NCBI GenBank assembly: GCA_951799405.1
Contig: OX637338.1
Location: forward strand, 20,595,297 to 20,659,296
Direction of reading: 5' to 3'
DNA from: Agapetus fuscipes
Lineage: Eukaryota > Arthropoda > Insecta > Trichoptera > Glossosomatidae
Length of the DNA stretch: 64,000 bases
Shown: in pieces, positions 23,301 to 32,872 of the stretch
How the letters are laid out: the number at the start of each line of letters is the position of its first letter
Numbering within the stretch: the first letter of the stretch is position 1
The notes under the pieces: model-generated
Databases searched by the model: none
What the model was told of the DNA's origin: nothing
What the model saw: only the letters and a program-made list of their open reading frames with translations
Position numbers and translations under genes: made by a program

Positions 23301-26300
23301 ATATATATGGACATCCTAAAATACCCAAAACATCCAAATCTACCCTAAATTATCTTATTGATTTTACTTCTAATATCAATCAATATGTATACACTATACA
23401 TCAACGATTGAAAATAGCTTTATTTAAACCATCATTTAAAACCTATACTTAAATGATAAATTAATTATTTTTTAAATGAACACAGAAAAGGTTTCCTTCT
23501 GCCCAATAGAATGACAGCATTCTTTTATTGGTATTAAGCAATGAAATTATGCTTGAAATAGAGGTCGCGCCATGTAAAAAGAACGCTGGCGGCGAGCTGC
23601 GCAGTAGGCGATTTAGCGGACTTTTTGGTACTTGCGCGACTGTAACCCATGCGCAAACACACCCCCTCCACTTCCCCTCAGCGTTCTTTTTACATGGCGC
23701 GACTTCTACCAATTACAGTGTGAAAATGACAAAATATACAAAACTTTCATATAAACCTCCACAAATTTGAAAAGGCTACAACATCTCTCATAACTGCAAT
23801 CCATAGTTCTTCAATATCTTTAAATGAGCCCAATTTCATTTGATATAATGTCCATGAAAATATGCACGCTCAATTGTTTCAAGTTATTGGGCTATTCCGT
23901 CTCACTAAAAAAAATACAATCTTCAGAATAAGATTCCTTCTCTCATCGTTTCCATTTTCTGAAGAACAGCTGTTCCCAAATTTACAAATTCACAAAACTA
24001 TTGTATCTCATTTACAAAAAAAAGGCAGGATAAAATCTGCTGGGTCAGCTAGTAGCTAATAAGAACGCAATAGCGCTCTGTTTAGCTTCTACTGAGTCTA
24101 AAGCAGACCAATCATAGAGCAGGGTTCTACTTGACAGCTAATAAGAACGCAATAGCGCTCTGTTTAGCTTCTACTGAGTCTAATCTAATCTAAATTGCAA
24201 AGATATATTACATTGGGGATTAACATTATATGCATTCTCACAAGCAGACACTAGAAGTTTGCGCTGACACATGCCGCATGTGAACCTACTACATAAAAAC
24301 CCAAATCTTAAATGGACATTTCCTTGAGTTATAGGTTTGTATGAGGCTGCCCGCCCATACTGTAAAAATGGTTCACTTTGCCAATGTCACCCCTGTTTCA
24401 GGGAAGGTCGGCAAGAGTTGCAGGGCTTATGTTCATTTGAGATTGGGTTTTATATTGTAGGTCCACATGCGGCATGTGTTAGCGTGAAATTATACATGTC
24501 TGCTTGTGGAAATGCGTTTAATATGAATCTTAAATGATGTATATCTTTGCAGCTTAGATTTAGATTTAGACATACACCCTGCAACTCTTGCCGTCCTTCC
24601 CTGTAACAGGGGTGACATTGGCAAAGTGAACTATTTTTACAGCATGGATGTCAGCCGCATACCAACCTATAAGTCAAGGAACATACACGACAAATTACAT
24701 TTTAAAATCAATAAATAATAATATTGATTTTATATATATAAAGTGGGTATTAGTTTTGATTCTGAATGAAATGCTTTGACATGCCAGTTTGACAGTCCTT
24801 AGGGTGTCATCTTAAGTGTCGTGCTTGACTTAGGTGAGTATTGTTAGTAAAGGCAGGGTTGGTTGTGAGTACAATTAAAGTGTTGCATTGTTGAATAGAT
24901 GTGTTGTGGTATTTGCAGTCCGGCTGGCTGGGACACGCTCAAGAAGATCAGCATCCTCCATGAGAACATGCACACGTGCAAGCCTGACGACTACTACCGC
25001 GATGTCATCTCCCAGCCCGCCACCAGGAAGGTACTCAACATGCTGTACAATATGCATCCATAGTCAAGCTCCTGCCAGGAAATCAGTCAAGTCCATACAT
25101 TGAAAATGGACTATCCGATAAGTATGATTGGGAAAAACAGAGTGATAGGGTGAGGAATTATTTTGTATGAGAAGTATGTGGTGCAAGAGAAAGTGTGAAA
25201 GAGAAAATTAAAAGAAGTTTGTTTAGATTGTTTGAACGTGTGGAGATAATGGGTGATGAAAGGCTGACGAAGAAAGTACACGTTGCAAGAATAGATGGGT
25301 GAAAGTATAGTTGGATCATTTGTTTTTTCTCTTCTTGGGTGCCTTTTAGTGGCTCCAGCCACCCCTAGGGCGCTCATTCTTCACTTGCTTCTTAGAAAAC
25401 ATGAATATCTTCAACTCCTTCTTGAAACGTCCTCCACTAGTATCCATCCTTGTAAGGATTTACTCCTTGTATTTCGATACACTTTTCAAATACTTCGCTC
25501 TAATTAATCTGAAATTCAATATAGGTTACCAGTTTTTATGAGAAAACTGAAAATCATTATGCGGCACACACAAGACAAAAAGTACAAATTTCGACAGCGA
25601 TACCCGGATAAGAATGGGAACCATTTTCCTGCCATGAGTTAATTGATTCCCGGGATGGATAAACACAGCAGCAGGGCTTGTTTTGGATATGAATCTTATG
25701 TAATATTCATTTTAAGTGTAATATATCTCTGCGCAACTTAGATTGTGGATTATAATACCAGATATATCAGCCAATATTTTGCTGAGAATTAGAGATCTAT
25801 AGAAATTAGAACAATTTCCTTAGATTTACATTTCTATTCCAAAAATAAAGAAATGATTGAATCCTCATTTACTGCAAAAATATTTTTGTTTTGCAAATAA
25901 TGACCAGGGTATCTTTTTTTTTAAATCCTCTTAAAAAAAAAAAAGGTTTGCAACAAGGAATCCTTGCCAAGTTGAAGTGGTTGGCAGCAGGAGAGATGTA
26001 CATGGTTGCGTGTGTTGTGTACAGAGCGGGTCCGGCAGAGAAGTGGAGGTGCATGCAGAGGACGAGCAGACTTTCCTGCAGAGGCAGCTGGGGGCGTTGC
26101 AGGGGGGCGCGGGGGCGGGGGGCGGTGGGGGCGCGCCTGGGGCAGCCAGCAGGGCAGACTCCCCGCTGAGGTCCTCACCCCGCCAGCCTGGCCAGATCAA
26201 CTCTCAGAGCTCGCCCAAGAAGGTGAGACCGCACTTCCACTTCTAATACTTCCTCCCACATGCCATGTCATACATTGCTGAGAGCTTGGAAAGAGGCAGG

Positions 26301-26670
26301 CCGCATCTCCAACCACAAGAATCTGGTTCAGGGCAAACTACTGAATATTCAATTAAAAATACATTTTGCATATTTCCAGCTTGAGGGCGGCAAAATGTCT
26401 GTCGGTTCAACGAGCACACTTGGAGGAGAGGGAGTCTTGGCCAACTTCTTCAACTCCCTTCTGTACAAGAAGACGGGCTCACCGGGAGGTCCCGGTGGTC
26501 CCCCTGGGGCTTCCCCCCGCTCCCCCGCTGCTCCTGATGCGCCTCCCTCCCCTCCCCTGCCTACAGACAAGGCTGCCGTGAGATCAGATGCTGCGGCGGA
26601 GCTGGACCGGCTGACGAGAGCCAAGGCCTCCAAGCTGCCCACCATTGACCTGGACGCCTCGGACTGTTGA
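14308..26670 (+). CDS. Dlic: Cytoplasmic dynein 1 light intermediate chain (8 exons, complete)
   Basis: Exons: 14308-14381, 14934-15124, 15987-16190, 18915-19135, 19843-20072, 24919-25030, 26025-26222, 26380-26670; total 506 residues, close to the family's usual length of about 500. All introns are GT-AG with matching phases. The N-terminal Ras-like G domain has a P-loop GDNESGKT at residues 50-57, [13 protein letters not shown] in the next strand region, and a G4-type TKTD at 229-232 formed across the exon 4/5 junction. LIPAGWD (exon 5/6 junction) and [20 protein letters not shown] are family hallmarks. The latter is the C-terminal helix region that binds dynein adaptors. The protein bridges the dynein heavy chain to cargo adaptors. 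Odd points: exon 2's acceptor lies in a fourfold tandem duplication, introns 2 and 3 hold minisatellites, and intron 5 hosts a Helitron. The region after exon 6 is Gly/Ala/Pro-rich. Confidence 0.95.
14553..14992 (+). repeat. 108-bp tandem duplication spanning the DLIC exon 2 acceptor
   Basis: Four copies of intron end plus the first 56 or so bases of exon 2. AG acceptors precede 14608, 14716, 14824 and 14934 (spacing 108, 108, 110). Each has CTTGCAG then GTCCTCCAT(C/T)CTAGAGG. Only the last copy continues into the P-loop coding sequence. The earlier copies diverge after CTCCACCTGTA into GCATAGTGTGTG, which brings a stop in frame. Confidence 0.95.
15160..15860 (+). repeat. Higher-order minisatellite in DLIC intron 2
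   Basis: Built from 30-bp monomers (TATTACTTCCTAGTGAATAC plus ACATGCCACA) and a 46-bp variant. Three short and one long monomer form a 136-bp block repeated between about 15240 and 15630, then degenerate units run to 15860. Confidence 0.9.
16206..16515 (+). repeat. 43-bp minisatellite at the start of DLIC intron 3
   Basis: Seven units of ACAACTCTTGTGATGACTTG plus CATCAGCGTCTCACAAGTTCTGT. The array starts within about 15 bp of the exon 3 donor. Confidence 0.95.
16575..16855 (-). mobile_element. Non-LTR retrotransposon ORF C-terminal fragment
   Basis: The minus strand encodes [20 protein letters not shown], the GRPxKxW motif common at the C-terminus of RTE/jockey-type polyproteins. It has an A-rich 3' side at 16620-16700. 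Confidence 0.55.
16856..17320. other. Intron 3 sequence, no gene
   Basis: AT-rich with a GGGGCTACGCCCCTGG palindrome at 16858-16873. No coding signal. Confidence 0.4.
17320..17540 (+). repeat. RTE 3'-tail copy, diverged
   Basis: Contains GCCACCCTGGCTTCCGGGAA and a CTTGCTTGTAGGAATGCATG block in the order typical of the tail. Confidence 0.6.
17740..17822 (-). repeat. tRNA-like SINE head
   Basis: On the minus strand it carries A-box-like GTGGGCTAGCAGTAGCGTCC and B-box GGGTTCGGGCC. The acceptor stem is not intact, so it is more likely a SINE or pseudo-tRNA than a functional tRNA. Confidence 0.45.
17932..18222 (+). mobile_element. CR1-like LINE, 3' end copy
   Basis: Nearly identical to 32590-32872 of the longer copy: same coding end ([20 protein letters not shown]), same TGAGGTGTGACACACACAAA tail and a (TTA)n end. 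Confidence 0.9.
18300..18395 (+). repeat. tRNA-like SINE head with long variable arm
   Basis: Has GTTTAGCGTAATCGGCC, a GC-rich variable region and GCGGGTTCGATCCTCGC. It resembles a Ser/Leu-type tRNA shape but without a clean acceptor stem. Function as a tRNA gene is unlikely. Confidence 0.45.
19255..19420 (-). repeat. RTE 3'-tail copy, shortened
   Basis: Contains AATCTAAGTTGCAAAGATAT and CCCATAAGCAGACACATCTA. The promoter-distal edge is degenerate. In DLIC intron 4. Confidence 0.7.
20310..21090 (+). mobile_element. RTE-like retrotransposon 3' end (ORF remnant plus tail)
   Basis: A broken ORF (GAAGCCTGGACGGTAAATGA, later CGTGGTAGGGGGAGACTGAG and a TGGATCAAATTTCTGAAATA block) is followed directly by the dispersed tail (20855-21090) ending in AACTTAGATTATAG. 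It shows the ORF and tail joined in one unit. Confidence 0.7.
21100..21263 (+). repeat. Repeat unit flanking the Helitron, left side
   Basis: Two partial units with CAGACCAATCACAGAGCAGG and TTCTATTTGGCAGCTAATAA. The second unit is cut after TTCTATTTGA by the Helitron start. Confidence 0.65.
21700..21930 (-). repeat. RTE 3'-tail copy, strongly diverged
   Basis: Recognisable from ACCAACTTATAAGTCGAGGA at its right edge and the AACATAAAAACTGTGCAACT block. Confidence 0.5.
22480..22650 (-). repeat. RTE 3'-tail copy, diverged
   Basis: Contains TAATCTAAGTTGCAAATATA and GAAACCGGGGGGGCATTGGT. Confidence 0.6.
22795..23032 (-). repeat. RTE 3'-tail copy
   Basis: Full-length tail from AATCTAAGTTGC to ATACCAACCTATAATTTAAG. 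Confidence 0.75.
23050..23270 (-). repeat. RTE 3'-tail copy
   Basis: Second full tail directly behind the previous one, from AAATCTAAGTTGC to CCAACGTATAAGTCACGGAA. Confidence 0.75.
23561..23706. mobile_element. 146-bp MITE with TA target duplication
   Basis: Terminal inverted repeats GTCGCGCCATGTAAAAAGAA (left, from about 23563) and TTCTTTTTACATGGCGCGAC (right, to 23704), extending further inside. TA lies directly outside each end, as in Tc1/mariner-type MITEs. Nested in the Helitron. Confidence 0.8.
24053..24183 (+). repeat. Repeat unit flanking the Helitron, right side
   Basis: Continues the interrupted repeat with AGCTAATAAGAACGCAATAG and GCTCTGTTTAGCTTCTACTG in two tandem units of about 72 bp. 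Confidence 0.65.
24180..24322 (-). repeat. RTE 3'-tail copy (outer left part)
   Basis: Reverse-oriented half tail, interrupted by the plus-strand copy that follows. Its missing half resumes at 24570. Confidence 0.7.
24323..24569 (+). repeat. RTE 3'-tail copy nested in a reverse copy
   Basis: Plus-strand tail from CCTTGAGTTATAGG to CTTAGATTTAGATTTAGA. The reverse copy on its left breaks at AAATGGACAT and resumes on its right at GACATACACCCTGCAACT, so this copy was inserted into it. Confidence 0.75.
24570..24690 (-). repeat. RTE 3'-tail copy (outer right part)
   Basis: Continuation of 24180-24322 after the nested insertion, ending ACCAACCTATAAGTCAAGGA. Confidence 0.7.
25100..25305 (+). mobile_element. 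RTE ORF fragment
   Basis: Diverged coding remnant with AAGAGAAAGTGTGAAAGAGA and GGTGATGAAAGGCTGACGAA, followed by GTTGCAAGAATAGATGGGTG. In DLIC intron 6. Confidence 0.6.
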
Positions 26671-27480
26671 TGCCCGTCCTCGTCCTGCAGCTGCGCACAT
26701 GCAGCACACGCAGCACATGCAGGGCAGCGGGCCGGCCAGGTCTTCTGTGAAGACAGCCAGTGTAGCCCCGCTGCCCTGCTACTCCTGAGGCTGGGGGCAC
26801 TGCTGACAAAGACACTCCTCTCCCTCTCCTCCCTGCACCCAGCAACGCCACGACTATTGTTGATGTGCTTGTGCACGGGACTGGGCAGGGGAATAATAAT
26901 TATTTATATTGTTGTGTTGAAGCATTCGCTACTCCCAGTTACAATATCACAATATGTCTCCCTCACTCTTGTGTGCTGCCTCTCTGTCTTGCACAATGGC
27001 CTGAGAGTGCATCCATAAGTTTGTAGCGGATGAAAGCTTCTTATCTTTGAATTGAAAACAAAAAACATCTGCTTTAAGTGTAAGTGTAGCGTTCTCAAGA
27101 ATTGTGTAAATCTGTATACATACATGCATGTCACTAGACACATAAACACATACACCCGCACCTTGTGCCTTGTCCTCATCTACTCCGTGTTGGCATCTTT
27201 GTCTGGGAAACCAGGCATTATGAGAATTGTTGTTCGTCTCTATTGATCTGTGATGATGATGAGGTTTTTCATTTTTTCTGTGTTGAGGAGGAAGGAGATT
27301 TAAATAAATAAATGATCAGAATTGAAATCATTGTGAAAAACTTGTGAGAATCATCCTCATTTCTTTTTTCTATTGTATACATTTTTTAAATTTTATAATG
27401 TAAATATGTTTTTTGCTAATAAGAGAGAAAAAATATCATTTTAATAAAATTCATAAAAATATTCACCAAAATCCACCATT
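26671..27480 (+). other. DLIC 3' untranslated region and downstream
   Basis: Non-coding sequence after the DLIC stop. AATAAA-type hexamers occur at about 27303 and 27443, either of which could be the poly-A signal. GC content falls from the coding-like level to AT-rich by 27300. Confidence 0.5.
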
Positions 27481-27972
27481 ATTGTTTACATAGTCTCACC
27501 CTGACTAATGTTGCACGTGGTGATGATGAGATGCTTTGCTGGCCTCTGAGTCTCCTGCTTAGCAGACATGTATCATTGGTCAGAGATCAGGCCAGCTGTG
27601 CAGGCAGTCAGGAAATCAGCCAATGGACTCAGGCACTCAATACTGTAGTTGGGCACTGCTCATTGTTGCTCTACCACTTCATGTCATGTCCTTGTAGTAA
27701 TGGATGCCAGGGAACAAGCCAACGTAAACATAGTCAACCCAAATCAATTAATTATAAAATAGCTTCAGTATAAAGCTTCCTTATTCCCTTAACACTCATA
27801 AGCCAATATTTTGATCTTGTGTTGCCATAAGTAAAATAAAAAGTTGAAGGTTTATATTATTAAGGCTTTGTGATTAGCTTTAACTGGTGGCTTAGGTAGG
27901 TAATGATAAACAATATCCATTCTTCCCTGTTGCCTCCCAAATAACTCATATACTACTTGTTATCCTGCAGAG

Positions 27973-28163
27973 CAGGGGTGACCAAAACTTCCATGATGAT
28001 TTACTGGTTAACAGCGGAGAATTGAGTACAAAAATACCAAATTTATCAAATATTTGGATAATGTGACCATTCATTTTTTCCCCAGTATAGGGCGGCTACT
28101 GCAGAATTAGCAAAAGGGGGACATTCTCTTCACCTTGCAGATTTCAACGTTTGGCCACCCCTG
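27973..28163 (+). mobile_element. hAT-type MITE (191 bp)
   Basis: Ends CAGGGGTGACCAAAAC and GTTTGGCCACCCCTG are imperfect inverted repeats of the hAT form. CTGCAGAG and CTGCAGAT flank it, an 8-bp target duplication with one mismatch. No ORF. Confidence 0.8.
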
Positions 28164-28569
28164 CTGCAGATGGAACATCAGCCTTTCTCGGTGTACATGT
28201 TAACATTACTAATTTGTTGCTATTGTTTGTTGCATCATTAAATGATATCTATCAGTACACCTATGATTGTGTCTCTAAAAGGAGCAGGAGCAGCTGGGAA
28301 TTCTTTCCTGGTAGGTGACTAGGCATTCTCTTTTGGCCAGTTGATAGGAGTTCTCTTTGGCAGGTTGGTATTTAATATCAAGACAACTAACTCATTTGCA
28401 GTAAATACTAACATTATGATTTTCCTAGGAGTATGGTGAAAGTGGGCTTAGAGTCGAGGTTGAATTCTACTACTGAAATACAGGAGATCTTAATAGGTTA
28501 TTCTGTAAATTATCAAGTAGACAAGATGTTTGTCATATTATTTATTTTTATAATAATGTAACAAGGCAA

Positions 28570-28860
28570 GGCTCAGTGGTGGTGATGGGGCCGGCTACAT
28601 GTGCATCAGTAGTATTCTCGGGGAATAACTTACTTGGATAGGGCTATGTGCGCAGGCCACATGTACATCAGTAGTTATTCGCAGAGAATAACTTACTTGA
28701 ATGGGGGCATGTGCACAGGCCACATGTGAATCAGTAGTTATTCACGGGGAATAACTTACTTGGATGGGGCTATGTGCGCAGGCCACATGTGCATCAGTAG
28801 TTATTCACGGGGAATAACTTACTTGAGGAGGGACATGTGCGCAGGGTAACCACCAGCCAG
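28570..28860 (+). repeat. 63-bp minisatellite, intergenic
   Basis: Four units containing CACATGTGCATCAGTAGTTA, ATAACTTACTTG and ATGTGCGCAGG. Confidence 0.85.
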
Positions 28861-29354
28861 GCTTGCTTTCCAAGAGAATCATTCTGTACATTTATAAGGA
28901 AAGACACAATAATTATAATGTATCTAAATAAAATAACAAAATAGCTACAAATGAAATGTAATTATTACTGAAGTGCTAAAATTTTATTAAATTGTGATAA
29001 AAATTATGTGTGTAAATTTTTAATGATCTTTACTATGGGAATTGTTAACCTCACGTTGCTGCTCTCCTATTACATACACCTAGTGCTTGGCTGTCAGTGC
29101 TGTCACCACATGATGGTTCAGTGAACATGAAGCAGGAAACAGTGAAGCCCTGCGATGTGGAGGTCAGCTGCACATGCAGGGTTGCCGGGAAACAACGATG
29201 CTACATCTAAATTGTAAAGATTTACGTTTCATGCTTGCACAAAAACTAACACGTGTGAATTTGTCTTGACACATGCGTGATAAGAAATAACTACAAAAAT
29301 AATACAAAAGACAACCTGAACCTCACTATGGCAGAGCAAGTCAAGGTGTTTATT
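28861..29354. other. Intergenic, no gene seen
   Basis: AT-rich at first, then a more GC-balanced stretch at 29050-29210. No reading frame or repeat could be assigned. Confidence 0.35.
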
Positions 29355-29630
29355 TCTAGTCTAATCTAATCCAATCTAAGTTGCTAAGATAATTATGTGA
29401 AATTACATTACATGCATTTTCACAAGCAAACACATATAAGTTTGCGCTTACACATGCCGCATGTGAACCTACAACATAAAAAACCCAAATCTCAATTGAA
29501 CATACACCTTGCAACTCTTCCCTTCCCTTCCTTCCCTGAAACAGGGTTGAAATTGGCAAAGTGAACCATTTTCTAAAGCATGGTTGGTCAGCCACATACC
29601 AACCTATAAGTCAAGGAACATACACAACAA
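29355..29630 (-). repeat. RTE 3'-tail copy
   Basis: Reverse full-length tail from TCTAATCTAATCCAATCTAA to ACCAACCTATAAGTCAAGGA. Confidence 0.75.
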
Positions 29631-29674
29631 ATAACATTTTTTTTAGGATTTAAAAAAAATAGATTTGTATAGAG

Positions 29675-29728
29675 GAATGCAAATCACCAACCTATTTTGC
29701 CTGGTCAGAAATATGTGTTAACATTATA
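29675..29728 (-). repeat. SINE family 3 tail fragment
   Basis: Matches AGGAATGCAAATCACCAACC and TTTTGCCTGGTCAGAAAT of the tails at 5285-5335 and 49070-49120. Confidence 0.5.
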
Positions 29729-30164
29729 ATTTTTTAAATGTTTTTAGGCTTTCACGGCCGGATTCAGATGCTTGATTTTGTCTTTCTGGGCTTTGACGGT
29801 GGTCTATAGGTTTGTTCTTATATTTTCTTCTTCTTGAGACTTCTTGAAGATTTCAGCTTATGTTTTGTCCCCACTGTGTGACTTCTTCGGAGCTCTGCTC
29901 CCTTCTGATGTTTGTATGAAAAACGTCGTCTATTTATTTGTAATTGCTTAAGGAGGCGTGGCTTGATTATTAGGAGTAAAACTGCCCTGCGTCACAACTT
30001 CATTCAGCATTATCAATTTATATTTTGTATGGTTTGTGTGTTAACACAGAAAATTCATATTAATTGATTTCTACAAAATTTTATAGATTTTAAATTATGA
30101 TTAAAAAAAAAAAAAAAAAAAAACTTACTAAAACATTACTTTATTTTAAATTAAATATTTTAAA

Positions 30165-30232
30165 TTATGATATGTTGGTAGAATAGATGGTTGTCGTGGT
30201 AGAGGAAGACCGAGAAAGGTATGGATGGAAAT
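30165..30232 (+). mobile_element. RTE ORF fragment abutting the 40-bp array
   Basis: Encodes VGRIDGCRGRGRPRKVWM in plus sense, then changes without a gap into the minisatellite, so the array grew in or beside this fragment. Confidence 0.6.
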
Positions 30233-30826
30233 CACCGTCCTTGGGGAGTGCGAGGCTCCACTTGGTGAAAAGCACCGTCCTTGGGGAGTGCGAGGCTCCA
30301 CTTGGTGAAAAGCACCGTCCTTGGGGAGTGCGAGGCTCCACTTGGTGGAAAGCACCGTCCTTGGGGAGTGCGAGGCTCCACTTGGTGGAAAGCACCGTCC
30401 TTGGGGAGTGCGAGGCTCCACATTGGTGGAAAGCACCGTCCTTGGAGAGTGCGAGGCTCCACTTGGTGGAAAGCACCGTCCTTGGGGAGTGCGAGGCTCC
30501 ACTTGGTGGAAATCACCGTCCTTGGGGAGTGCGAGGCTCCACTTGGTGGAAATCACCGTCCTTGGGGAGTGCGAGGCTCCACTTGGTGGAAAGCACCGTC
30601 CTTGGGGAGTGCGAGGCTCCACTTGGTGGAAATCACCGTCCTTGGGGAGTGCGAGGCTCCACTTGGTGGAAAGCACCGTCCTTGGGGAGTGCGAGGCTCC
30701 ACTTGGTGGAAATCACCGTCCTTGGGGAGTGCGAGGCTCCACTTGGTGGAAAGCACCGTCCTTGGGGAGTGCGAGGCTCCACTTGGTGGAAAGCACCGTC
30801 CTTGGGGAGTGCGAGGCTCCACTTGA
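30233..30826 (+). repeat. 40-bp minisatellite, about 15 units
   Basis: Unit AAGCACCGTCCTTGGGGAGT plus GCGAGGCTCCACTTGGTGGA, with AAGC/AATC and a one-base insertion as the main variants. The period is not a multiple of three and no unit frame contains a stop, so several frames stay open across the whole array on both strands. Confidence 0.97.
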
Positions 30827-30960
30827 TGGCAGCTGCTGCAGATACGGTGGACCCCGCAGTGGCTTGTATTTAGTCATGAAAAGGCTGGAGTATCTCAAGG
30901 AACAAAAAACTCATTCTTCACCAGTTCTGGTATTTTTAACCGCGAGAACTCATATATGAA

Positions 30961-31220
30961 TTGAGTCCCTTAAAAGCAAACACGCCACTATCCATCACAC
31001 TCACATTGCGGGAAATCAAACAATTTTGAGTAACAGCTTAGTTATTAATATTTTTAAAAACATGCAAGGCTTACAAAATTGTTAATGGATATACCATACT
31101 TTGTAAATATGTATTTTTTGCATTAAAGTAATTTATATGACTAAATTAGATGAGTTTGTGATTCAAAAGTAATTTTTGTTTTTATATGGACAGTGGCGTG
31201 TTTGCTTTTAAGGGACTCAA
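30961..31220. mobile_element. 260-bp element with 29-bp perfect inverted termini
   Basis: Left TTGAGTCCCTTAAAAGCAAA...(30961-30989) and right ...TTTGCTTTTAAGGGACTCAA (31192-31220) are exact complements over 29 bp. The interior is AT-rich and non-coding. Superfamily not assigned; no clear target duplication beyond AATT symmetry. Confidence 0.75.
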
Positions 31221-31354
31221 TTGTAAGTATATAAGATTAAAAGAGATTCAATGTTAGTTTTCAGAATGTGTCTATGGGTGTACTGTGTACCTACACTACA
31301 CTCCAAATGATTCATTACTTGAAGACTTGTATTTCCTGCGGTAACTCATTATTC

Positions 31355-32872
31355 TGACCTGTGTCAAATCTGCCATTCTTGTCGAAGGTGCTGGAGCGGA
31401 TTGTCTCGCGGCGGTTGGTATCCTATCTGGATGCAAGCGGCTTAATGCCTAAGAGGCAGTCTGCATACCGGAAATATCACTCAACAGAAACCGGTATGCT
31501 CATGCTTGTATCGGATATGATATCAGCTGTGGAGTGTGGTAATCTAGCCTTACTGGCGCTTCTTGATATGAGTGCGGCCTTTGACACAGTAAGTCACCCA
31601 ATTCTTATTGAGAGATTGGAGGTGTCATTTGGTTTGACCGGAGGGGCTTTGGCGTGGTTTTCTTCCTATCTGGTGGAGCGCAGACAGGCGGTGCGTATTT
31701 GTGATAGTGTTTCACCTACCTACTCGCTGTCTTCCGGGGTCCCACAGGGCTCTGTGCTGGGTCCGATCCTTTTCATATTGTATACTGCTGAGATTGAGAG
31801 TATTGTTGAAAAATGGGGCCTCATCGCACACTCATATGCAGATGACTGGCAAATATACTCTCATTCTCGGCCAGACATGGCTGAGGACCTCAGTTGCAGG
31901 GTCTCTGGGTGTATCGCGGAGGTCGGTGGGTGGATGAGGAACAATGGCCTAATCTTAAACATGGATAAGACGGAGATACTCTGGGCAGCCACATCGAGGC
32001 GTGACCACCTTCTGGTGAATAGAGTACCACTCTCCATAGGAGGTAAGCTAATCCAGCCTTCTGATTCGGTAAGACTTCTAGGAGTCTTACTGGATCGTAA
32101 CCTGACACTGGATAGGCAAATAGATGCCACAATAGCTTCTTCTTTTTTTTCGCTTCGCCAAATAAAGGCAATAAGAAAATGTCTGCCGTCAGATGCGGTT
32201 AAGACCCTGGTGAGTGCGTTTGTGATGTCTCGGATTGACTATTGCTCGACGCTTTATAGTGGTCAGCCGAGGAAACAGTTTAATCGCTTTCAATCTGTGT
32301 TGAATTCGGCAGCAAGACTCATATTCGGGATTCCCAAATTCGCTCACAGAAACAGTTTAATCGCTTTCAATCTGTGTTGAATTCGGCAGCAAGACTCATA
32401 TTCGGGATTCCCAAATTCGCTCACATCACCCCGCTGTTAAAAAAACTTCATTGGCTTCGTTTCCCGGAGAGGGTGGTCTTCCGTGTTTGTTTAATGGTAT
32501 ATAAAGCCATCAATGGCTTGGCCCCACCTTATCTGGCTGATATGATTTCACCTGTTGAAATGGGTGTTAGGAGGCAGACACTCAGATCTGCGGGTGATGG
32601 AGTAGTCAATTTGGTTCAGCCGCGCCGTCAGATTCGTACAAACTTCGGAGACCGCGCTTTCCGTGTTGCGGGGCCGGTGGAGTGGAACAGACTGCCACCC
32701 GGAGTGAAGAACTCCAAATCTGTGGGTGTATTTCGAGGAGCACTCAAGGCACACTTGTTTAGAAAGTCTTATCCATGATCGGAGAGGGCCCTTGAGGTGT
32801 GACACACACAAAAACGGCGCTCTCTTATCATGTGTAATTTAAAATAAATCAGCCTGTTATTATTATTATTCA
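31355..32872 (+). mobile_element. CR1-like LINE, 5'-truncated, with reverse transcriptase
   Basis: Codes for RT from 31361: DMSAAFDTVSHP (block A), GVPQGSVLGPILF (block B) and YADDWQIYS (catalytic YADD). A 77-bp tandem duplication at 32272-32425 shifts the frame and creates a stop at 32378; the correct frame resumes and ends at 32778. The 3' UTR has TGAGGTGTGACACACACAAA and a (TTA)n end. The CR1/L2 group is inferred from RT style and the trinucleotide tail. Inactive as it stands. Confidence 0.9.

Larger units (their letters stand above)
21264..24052 (+). mobile_element. Non-autonomous Helitron
   Basis: Starts TCTTCTCTATACTATAAAAC after A, ends CTGCTGGGTCAGCTAG before T, with a short GCAG...CTGC hairpin upstream of the end. 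Internal CTCGAGAATGACTGAACCGA at about 22002-22021 is a motif seen in many lepidopteran Helitrons. The flanks join to rebuild the interrupted repeat (TTCTATTTGA then TAGCTAATAAG; sister copies have TTGACAGCTAATAAG). No Rep/helicase ORF is visible. Four RTE tails and a TA-flanked MITE are nested inside. It sits in DLIC intron 5. Confidence 0.8.

Noticed and set aside
30146..30873. Several overlapping 90-230 codon frames on both strands
   Set aside because: All derive from the 40-bp minisatellite; no conserved domain, start context or splice support.
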